NCBI GenBank assembly: GCA_017431005.1
Contig: JAFRLY010000057.1
Span: 1-64,000, forward strand
DNA: 64,000 nucleotides
Origin: Clostridia bacterium
GTDB taxonomy: Bacteria > Bacillota > Clostridia > Christensenellales > Aristaeellaceae
Direction: 5' to 3'
The translations under genes were made by a program, and so were the position numbers. Shown in pieces: positions 58,136 through 64,000 of the stretch; positions within the stretch are counted from its first letter, which is position 1; each line of letters opens with the position of its first letter. The notes beneath the pieces were generated by a model, which saw nothing but the letters and a program-made list of their open reading frames with translations, made no database searches and had not been told where the DNA came from.

Positions 58136-59557
58136 ATGAAAAGATGGATCTGGATGGTCGCGCTTCTGCTTCTGCCCCTGGCGGCAAGGGCGGAAACACT
58201 GCGGGTTTCACCTGACGGCATGCCTCTGACGGCGGCGCTGTCTCAATGTGCGGACGGCGACGTGATTGTGCTTTCAGCAGGCGCCTATGATGAAACAGGA
58301 GAAACCTTCCCCCTGATGGTCGATAAGGCTGTGACGCTGCGGGGGGAGGACGGGGCGGTCATCGACGCGCCTCCCTTCAAGGCCGCCCTGAGGATCGAGG
58401 CGGACGGCGTGACGCTGCAGAACCTGGATATCCGCTTCCGCCGCACCGGCATCTATGCCATCGGCAGCGATTTGACGCTGAAAAATTGCCGAATCTCTCT
58501 GGCGGACGAAGCCTGGCGCACCTCCTCCTGCGGTATGTGGTGCGGCGGCATCTGCCGCATGACGCTGCGGGACTGTGCCTTTACCGGCTGCGGCGTATCC
58601 CTGGCGGGGCCGCCGCTGAGCGAAAAAACGGGGAACGTGCCCAAGCTGACCGGGCTGTTCGAGGTGGGTGAGGATGTGGAATTCTTCACATCTCACACCA
58701 TCGAAAACTGCACAGTCAATGGCAAACCCCTGTTCTACGCCGTATCGCTGCCTTCCGTTACAGCGCCGTCTGACGCCGGGGAAATCATCTGCTGCGGCTG
58801 TGATCGGGTGACCGTGCGGGATGCCGACGTGTCGGATTCTTCCATGGGCATGGTGCTGGCCTACAATCGGGAAATCTTTATTGAGAACTGCCGGGCAGAC
58901 CGCTGCGGGGTTTTTGGCATCTATGCAGCCAAATGCGACGGAGGCTTGCTGGAGAGCTGCTCTGCCGCGGGGACCAATCACGGTCTGGATATCCGCGCAA
59001 GCAGCCATATCCTGCTGCGAAACTGCACCGCGGCGGACTGCGATCAGGGCTTGTTTTTCTCCCTGGTGCAGAACAGCGCTATGCTGGATTGCACCGTCAC
59101 CGGTACGGGCCAGGGCTATTTTATGGCGGCAGGCAGCGGCAATACCCTGCGAAACTGCGCCGCCGTCCAATGCGAAAACGGCTTCAACCTGCAAAAGGAA
59201 GGTCCTGTGCTGATGACCGGCTGTACGGCCGAAGGCTGCACCGTCTGCGGCGTGCGGCTGGATGCCACGCCCACGGCATTTATCCATAACACCCTCAGGG
59301 ATAACTGGGTGGCGGTGATGGCATACGGCGGCGTTTCCTTCGATGTGGCGGATAACCTGTTTGAGAACAGCCGTTGCTGCGCCCTGTACCTGCGGGATAT
59401 TGCATACAGCCGCTTTTCAGGAAACGTGTTTACAGGCAGCAGGCAGGCCAGTGTGCAGGCTGTGGGCGCCCTGGGCGGCAGCGCCTGGATCGGGAATGAA
59501 CTGGATCTTCCTGTTGATTTTTCGGGGGCAGCGGATGACTTTGCCCTGACAGACTGA
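58136..59557 (+). CDS. Secreted Cys-rich right-handed beta-helix protein
   Basis: A 473-residue protein with a signal peptide (MKRWIWMVALLLLPLAARA) and a parallel beta-helix of the NosD/pectate-lyase-like type: DGMPLTAALSQCADGDVIVLSAGAYDET, then repeated coils such as VTLQNLDIRF, LTLKNCRISL, MTLRDCAFTGCG, IFIENCRADRCGVFGIYAAKC and ILLRNCTAADCDQGLFF. About 25 cysteines, mostly one per coil, would form a ladder. No clear lyase catalytic residues. RBS AAAGGA. It probably binds or modifies a polysaccharide; function unknown. It depends on readthrough from GH3-C. Confidence 0.78.
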   Translation: MKRWIWMVALLLLPLAARAETLRVSPDGMPLTAALSQCADGDVIVLSAGAYDETGETFPLMVDKAVTLRGEDGAVIDAPPFKAALRIEADGVTLQNLDIRFRRTGIYAIGSDLTLKNCRISLADEAWRTSSCGMWCGGICRMTLRDCAFTGCGVSLAGPPLSEKTGNVPKLTGLFEVGEDVEFFTSHTIENCTVNGKPLFYAVSLPSVTAPSDAGEIICCGCDRVTVRDADVSDSSMGMVLAYNREIFIENCRADRCGVFGIYAAKCDGGLLESCSAAGTNHGLDIRASSHILLRNCTAADCDQGLFFSLVQNSAMLDCTVTGTGQGYFMAAGSGNTLRNCAAVQCENGFNLQKEGPVLMTGCTAEGCTVCGVRLDATPTAFIHNTLRDNWVAVMAYGGVSFDVADNLFENSRCCALYLRDIAYSRFSGNVFTGSRQASVQAVGALGGSAWIGNELDLPVDFSGAADDFALTD

Positions 59558-59562
59558 TACAG

Positions 59563-59628
59563 GTATTGGATTTTCCTGTTCCCAGTGTGTGATGTTCCTG
59601 CTTTTGATAAAACAAATAATGATATCCT
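59563..59628 (+). promoter_or_regulatory. Regulon motif pair before CBM9-like protein 2
   Basis: GTATTGGATTTTCC (59563-59576) and GTGTGTGATGTTCC (59585-59598), 22-bp period; TATCCT (59623-59628) lies 38 bp after the second start. Confidence 0.6.
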
Positions 59629-59673
59629 TTTCCCGATCAAAGAAACCTTCCGCTGACGAAAGGAGCAATGACA

Positions 59674-60480
59674 ATGAAGAATTGGTTGAAAGTTTTTGCA
59701 GTCATGATGGCTGTGCTGATGCTGGCGGTTCCCGCGCTGGCGGAAGAAACCGCCCGGCCCGGTATCGTCGCCCACAAGGCCGGTGAATTGGTGATCGACG
59801 GCAAGCTGGACGAGTGGAACCTGGATTCCCCCGCCGTGGTGGAGGATCCCACCCAGATCATCCGGGACGCCGTGTTCTGGCAGGGCCCCAACGACTGCTC
59901 CGCCAAATTCTATCTTTCCTGGAATGAAGATAATCTGTACATTGCCGCTGACGTGACGGAGGATACTCCTCTGGGCGCCATCGAAATGCTGCCTATCGAC
60001 GGCGAGGATAACCTGAAGCTGTACATTTCCACCGATCCCACCGCCGACCCCGGGCGTCAGGAATACGGCACCAACGATTTCCTGATCTATTTCGTGATGG
60101 ATGAAGGCTTCTGGGATACCGCCATCGACCGCTCCATGGTGCCCAAGGATTCCCGCCTGCGCTTTGTCAGCCTCGGCATGGACGGCGGTGAGAGCGTGCT
60201 GCCTGGTTATCAGTGCGCCGTGCAGATGACCGCCGCCGGCTTTACCTGGGAAGCGGTGATTCCCTGGGCCGATCTGTCCAGCGAAAACACTCTGGCCAAG
60301 AAGAATAAGGTGGAAATCTACACCCCCAAGGCCGGCGACGTGCTTTCCTGCAACTTTGCCATCACCGATATCAGCTATCCCTGCCCCGGTACCGAGTATA
60401 TCCCCCAGCTGGCCTGGAGCGGCAATGACAAAATCAATGCCAATCCCAGCCTGTGGGGCAGCGTCACTCTGGCAGATTAA
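59674..60480 (+). CDS. Secreted CBM9-like carbohydrate-binding protein 2
   Basis: A 268-residue paralogue of the protein at 35701. Signal peptide MKNWLKVFAVMMAVLMLAVPALA, then ELVIDGKLDEWNLD, FYLSWNEDNLYIAADVTEDTP, LYISTDPTADPGRQEYGTNDF and the ending NPSLWGSVTLAD. The start 59674 is eight bases after AAGGAG; 59668 is two codons earlier. It probably displays the same or a related sugar ligand. It has its own motif pair and terminator, so it can be expressed alone. Confidence 0.82.
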   Translation: MKNWLKVFAVMMAVLMLAVPALAEETARPGIVAHKAGELVIDGKLDEWNLDSPAVVEDPTQIIRDAVFWQGPNDCSAKFYLSWNEDNLYIAADVTEDTPLGAIEMLPIDGEDNLKLYISTDPTADPGRQEYGTNDFLIYFVMDEGFWDTAIDRSMVPKDSRLRFVSLGMDGGESVLPGYQCAVQMTAAGFTWEAVIPWADLSSENTLAKKNKVEIYTPKAGDVLSCNFAITDISYPCPGTEYIPQLAWSGNDKINANPSLWGSVTLAD

Positions 60481-60504
60481 AAACAGGAAAATTGAATCCT
60501 TATT

Positions 60505-60536
60505 CGGGCGGGGCGCTCAGCCCCGCCCGGTTTTTT
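60505..60536 (+). terminator. Terminator after CBM9-like protein 2
   Basis: CGGGCGGGGC pairs with GCCCCGCCCG (60505-60514 with 60520-60529), then G and six T. Confidence 0.92.
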
Positions 60537-60545
60537 ATGCTTTCA

Positions 60546-60580
60546 GGGCTGGATTTTCCCATTTGTGTGCCGGGATGTGA
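60546..60580 (+). promoter_or_regulatory. Regulon motif pair before GH3-D
   Basis: GGGCTGGATTTTCC (60546-60559) and GTGCCGGGATGTGA (60567-60580), 21-bp period. The -10 is not clear; AATAAT (60607-60612) is a candidate. Confidence 0.55.
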
Positions 60581-60685
60581 TTTTTCCACATGTTTGTGCA
60601 AAAAAACAATAATTTTCAAAGGACAACTTCCTATAGGATAGGGTCAGAGGAGATTTACTCCAAATTACAGAAAGGGGTTTTATTC

Positions 60686-63157
60686 ATGAAGAAACTGTCA
60701 CTGTTGTTGGCTGTGGTCATGCTGATTGGCTGCATGAGCCTTCCGGCCTGGGCGGAAGAAACGCACCAGGCCGCGCCCTTCCAAAGCTACGACGAGGTCA
60801 ACGCCGCCATCCGGATCATTCCCGCCGAAGGGGATCAGAAAGAGCTTGGATATCTGGACGGCGTCACTGCCATACTGTCGGTGGACAACCTGCAGTTCAA
60901 GGATCTGAACGGCAATGGTCAGCTGGATGTGTATGAGGACTGGCGCGCGGACATCGAAGACCGTGTAAAGGACCTGTATGACCAGATGACCCTGGCGGAA
61001 CGTGCCGGTCTGTTCTATCATGTGAACACCTGCGGCAACCCCTCGGGTGTGGACTTTGCCGACAGCGGCAATATGTTCGGACTGGACGCGGACTATGCTG
61101 TCGCCGAAGTGCCCGCCGACGGACCCCAGTCCAACCCTGCCTTTGCCACAAAATCGATGTGGTATTACCTGAATGAACTGAATATCACCACCCACCTGGA
61201 CAACACCAACGGCACTCCCGCCCAGCAGATCGTGTACCACAACGCCATGCAGGCGCTGGCGGAAGCCACCCGTCTGGGCGTGCCAGTGGTGATCTCCAAT
61301 GACCGCCAGTACAACGCCTGGGGCGGCATGATCGACACTGCCCACGACGCGTTCGGCGCTGCCAATGATCCGGAACTGTCCAAAAAGCTGTGGACGGCCT
61401 ATTCTCTGGAAAGCCGGGCGGTAGGCATCCACGTCGTGCTGCATCCCTACAGTCAGGAACTGGGTTCCTGGAACGGTGAAGATCCCAACTACGCAGGCAC
61501 CATGACCAAGGAAGAAGTGGCCGCGATCCAGGTGGAGGGCGGAACCGAAGCCTGCATGAAGCACTTCATTGCCCGCGGCGGCGACTCCTCCTTCCAGAAC
61601 GCCCGCAGCGACGCTCAGACCGTGGATAACTGGATGACCGCCTGGCGCATCGCCCTGGAAAGCAATCCCAAGTGGGTGATGACCAACGGCTACGCCACCG
61701 GTCTCACCAACACCGTGCACGTGGACTACGACAAGGAAACCATGGATTACCTGCGGAACACCCTGGGCTTTGACGGGATCATCGTCTCCGACTGGGGCGA
61801 CCAGGGCGACAATAACTCCCAGGGCGTCACCGTGGACGGCCTGGACCTGATGACCCTGACGATTCCCGAGCGCTATGCCTTCGCGATCAATCTGGGTCTG
61901 GATCAGATTGGCAACCCCGCCGCGGATTACTCCGGCGACGGCCATATGGGCACCGCTGACCGCGGAGCTGTGGAAACCGCCATCACCGACGGCCTGATTT
62001 CCGAGGAACGCTGCTGGGAGACCTGCCGCCGCGTGCTTAAGGACAAGTTTGAACTGGGCCTGTTTGAGAATCCCTATTCCGACGCGGAATACGCCCTGTC
62101 TCTGGCCGCTTCCGCCGAATACATTGCCGAACCCTGGGAAGTTGTTGACACCGACACCCTGATGGCCGCCCGCAACCCCGAGATCGTGGCGCTGGAGCGC
62201 CAGCTGCAGGCTGAATCCGCCATCCTGTTCAAGAACGATGGCAACCTGCTGCCCCTCAGCAAGGGCATCAAGGTCTACATCGATTCCACAGCCTCCGCCA
62301 TCACCCTGGAGGGCTACAGGAAGGTGCTTCCCGATTACTGTGAACTGGTGGAAGAAATGGAAGACGCTGACGTGGTGATCGCCGACTGCACCCAGAATAA
62401 CGATGCTGCGGAGCTCATGATCGAAGACGCTAAAGACGCAGGAAAGAAACTGGTCATTGTGGCGAACTGCATCGATCCCGACATCAACCTCCTCCGGCAG
62501 GGCGACGCCGTGCTGGGTCTCACCTTCTCCCGTCCCGCCGATCACGGCACCGGCGCCGGCGGCTTCATTACCACCACCGAACCCATCGTGTTTGCCCAGC
62601 TGCTCTTCGGCGATGCCCAGCCTGCCGGTATGGTGGTCAAGGAGCTGGCCCGCGATCCCGCTATGGATAACAACCAGTGGAAAGACCTGGCCGGCGACCA
62701 GGGTGCAAATCCCTGGGTGCGTATGATGCTGCTGGCCACGATGAAGACCAGTGAAAACAACGTGACGCCCAACAACTGGGGCGATCCGCTGGTTCAGTAT
62801 CAGTACGGCATGAAGTACGGCGCGCAGCCCGAATTCGTCTATGACACCCTGGTGCTGCCCCGGGCTCTCCATGAAACGGTGACAGAGTCCAACGGCTCCA
62901 CTATGACCAACGTGGAATCCGTGGTGGAGACAAAGGCCGGCGAACCCTTCAATGCTTACGTGCTGCTGTGGAACAACGGCGACGATGGCATCACCACCGT
63001 GCAGGCCAAATGCGACGATACTGTGATCGCTGAAAAGCTCATGGCGGTGAATGGCGGCTCCTGGCGTGTTCTGGAAATGACCCTGACTGTGGATCAGCCC
63101 GGCGAGCATACCATCACCATCGGTGATCTGAGCAAAACCATTACTATTGTGGAATAA
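60686..63157 (+). CDS. Secreted GH3-family protein D
   Basis: An 823-residue secreted GH3 relative close to C. Signal peptide MKKLSLLLAVVMLIGCMSLPAWA, EF-hand-like loop DLNGNGQLDVYEDWR, K292-H293 in MKHFIARGGDSS and nucleophile D369 in IIVSDWG. It has the C-type pocket VMTNGYATGLTN and the same C-terminal Ig-like domain (KAGEPFNAYVLLWNNGDDG to ITIVE). The start 60686 has AAAGGGG upstream; the longer frame from 60590 includes the leader. Separate motif pair and terminator. Expected to act outside the cell on the same glycan family. Confidence 0.85.
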   Translation: MKKLSLLLAVVMLIGCMSLPAWAEETHQAAPFQSYDEVNAAIRIIPAEGDQKELGYLDGVTAILSVDNLQFKDLNGNGQLDVYEDWRADIEDRVKDLYDQMTLAERAGLFYHVNTCGNPSGVDFADSGNMFGLDADYAVAEVPADGPQSNPAFATKSMWYYLNELNITTHLDNTNGTPAQQIVYHNAMQALAEATRLGVPVVISNDRQYNAWGGMIDTAHDAFGAANDPELSKKLWTAYSLESRAVGIHVVLHPYSQELGSWNGEDPNYAGTMTKEEVAAIQVEGGTEACMKHFIARGGDSSFQNARSDAQTVDNWMTAWRIALESNPKWVMTNGYATGLTNTVHVDYDKETMDYLRNTLGFDGIIVSDWGDQGDNNSQGVTVDGLDLMTLTIPERYAFAINLGLDQIGNPAADYSGDGHMGTADRGAVETAITDGLISEERCWETCRRVLKDKFELGLFENPYSDAEYALSLAASAEYIAEPWEVVDTDTLMAARNPEIVALERQLQAESAILFKNDGNLLPLSKGIKVYIDSTASAITLEGYRKVLPDYCELVEEMEDADVVIADCTQNNDAAELMIEDAKDAGKKLVIVANCIDPDINLLRQGDAVLGLTFSRPADHGTGAGGFITTTEPIVFAQLLFGDAQPAGMVVKELARDPAMDNNQWKDLAGDQGANPWVRMMLLATMKTSENNVTPNNWGDPLVQYQYGMKYGAQPEFVYDTLVLPRALHETVTESNGSTMTNVESVVETKAGEPFNAYVLLWNNGDDGITTVQAKCDDTVIAEKLMAVNGGSWRVLEMTLTVDQPGEHTITIGDLSKTITIVE

Positions 63158-63175
63158 TTTCAGGCCAATCCCGGA

Positions 63176-63206
63176 CCGGGCAGGCGCAATGCCTGCCCGG
63201 TTTTTC
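63176..63206 (+). terminator. Terminator after GH3-D
   Basis: CCGGGCAGGC pairs with GCCTGCCCGG (63176-63185 with 63191-63200), then five T. Confidence 0.93.
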
Positions 63207-63215
63207 CCGCTTCCA

Positions 63216-63309
63216 GGGCGGGATTTTCCATGCGGTACAGGAAGGGAAGAATAATCCGGTTCTTTGTACCGATATTTCCCAGCCGGGGCGATGACGGCAG
63301 GCGTATGCT
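63216..63309 (+). promoter_or_regulatory. Regulon motifs before GH3-E
   Basis: GGGCGGGATTTTCC (63216-63229) and GTACCGATATTTCC (63266-63279), 50 bp apart as in front of GH3-C; TATGCT (63304-63309) lies 38 bp after the second start. Confidence 0.55.
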
Positions 63310-63359
63310 GAAGACAATGGAGCGAAAACGCTCCCAACAGATGAAAGGCAGGTAAAACC

Positions 63360-64000
63360 ATGAGGAAACTGGCGTTATTGCTGGCTCTGCTGCTGGCGAT
63401 GACTTCCCTGAGCATCCCTGCGCTGGCCGTGGAGCAGCCGGAGATTCAGGCGACAGTCAAGAACATCATCACCGTGGACGGATTGCAATTCAAGGATCTG
63501 AACGATAATGGACAGCTGGACGTGTACGAGGACTGGCGGGCGGATATCGAGGACCGCATCACCGACCTGCTGAGCCAGATGACACTCAAGGAAAAGACCA
63601 TGCTGCTGTACCACATCTGCACCTGCAGCGACAATTCCGGCGTGGATTTCACCAACCCGGATACCTTGTATAAGCAGGATGGTCCCTATGACGGTACCCA
63701 CTATTCCATGTGGTATCACATCAACGTGTACGGCATCACCGATTACCTGGACAACTCCAACGGCACACCGGACGAACAGGTGGGCGCGCACAACGAAATG
63801 CAGTCCATGGCCGAAGGAACCAGGCTGGGCGTACCCCTCACCTTCTCCTCCGACCGTGAATTCAACGCCTGGGGTGGCTACATCGATACCCCTCACAACG
63901 CCTTCGGCCCCTCCGGCGACGCGGAGCTGTCCAAAAAGCTGTGGGAAAGCTATTCCGCCCAGACCCGCGCGGTAGGCTATCACGTGATCTTCCAGCCCTA
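63360..64000 (+). CDS. Secreted GH3-family protein E (partial, runs off the window)
   Basis: The first 213 residues of a fifth GH3 paralogue. Signal peptide MRKLALLLALLLAMTSLSIPALA, EF-hand-like loop DLNDNGQLDVYEDWR, MTLKEKTMLLYHICTCSDNSGVDF, then MWYHINVYGITDYLDNSNGTPDEQ and TFSSDREFNAWGGYIDTPHNAFG, matching D segment by segment. Catalytic residues lie beyond the window. AAAGGCAGG precedes the ATG at 63360. The array continues past the right edge. Confidence 0.85.
   Translation, partial: MRKLALLLALLLAMTSLSIPALAVEQPEIQATVKNIITVDGLQFKDLNDNGQLDVYEDWRADIEDRITDLLSQMTLKEKTMLLYHICTCSDNSGVDFTNPDTLYKQDGPYDGTHYSMWYHINVYGITDYLDNSNGTPDEQVGAHNEMQSMAEGTRLGVPLTFSSDREFNAWGGYIDTPHNAFGPSGDAELSKKLWESYSAQTRAVGYHVIFQP

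Noticed and set aside
60698..63415. Minus-strand frame of 905 codons opposite GH3-D
   Set aside because: Antisense shadow; no ribosome site, and the Gly/Val/His-rich repetition mirrors the codon pattern of the GH3 gene.
1..64000. CRISPR arrays, prophage genes or complete insertion sequences
   Set aside because: No regularly spaced repeats and no transposase, integrase or phage structural protein among the supported genes.

Overview
The window reads as chromosomal DNA from a GC-rich, anaerobic, Gram-positive-type bacterium of the Bacillota (Clostridia). The signs are AGGAGG-type ribosome sites, TTGACA/TATAAT promoters, the rpmH-rnpA-yidD-yidC-jag order, a rubrerythrin, a 4Fe-4S aldo-keto reductase, YesM/YesN-type regulation and many secreted sugar enzymes. 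A rumen or gut relative of the Christensenellales/Aristaeellaceae would fit, but that placement is an inference from gene style, not a computed one. No tRNA, rRNA, CRISPR array, phage or complete insertion sequence was recognised.

Left part (1-32.3 kb), housekeeping and sugar catabolism. It holds an MFS transporter, a phosphoesterase and an amidohydrolase. At about 3.84-3.87 kb a solute-binding-protein 3' end meets an oxidoreductase that has lost its start. Then come GH43, a MalY-type aminotransferase, a GH36 alpha-galactosidase, the rpmH-rnpA-yidD-yidC-jag-serS block, a zinc dehydrogenase and a small SH3 protein with a double-glycine leader. Two divergent sialic-acid/amino-sugar operons follow at 15.3-24.5 kb: nagA, yhcH, nanK, nanE and a FadR-type regulator on minus; a binding protein, two permeases, nanA and an SGNH esterase on plus. 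Two matching operators lie between them, and a tandem structured RNA element precedes nanA. The part closes with rubrerythrin, GH13, GH31, an M3 peptidase and an aldo-keto reductase.

Right part (32.4-64 kb), one regulated secretion/uptake/cell-surface locus. A YesM-type histidine kinase and a CE1-like esterase (minus) flank an apparent 18-kb operon (35.7-53.8 kb). The operon encodes a CBM9-like protein, a sugar-binding protein, GH3-A, an enlarged permease, a second permease, GH3-B, an ABC ATPase, a Dlt-like acyl-transfer cassette (carrier protein, adenylating ligase, MBOAT, SGNH protein, second adenylating ligase) and a secreted repeat/beta-helix protein. The YesN-type response regulator (minus) and three further plus-strand units with GH3-C, D and E, a Cys-rich beta-helix protein and a second CBM9-like protein complete it. 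A 14-bp sequence close to GTGCCGGATWTTCC recurs before each of these transcription units, often as 21-22-bp spaced pairs just upstream of a weak promoter, and is the likely target of the response regulator.

The most unusual content is the two-ligase acylation cassette inside a glycan-uptake operon, the permease with a duplicated extracytoplasmic domain, the five-member GH3 family, the shared regulon motif and the covarying tandem RNA before nanA.
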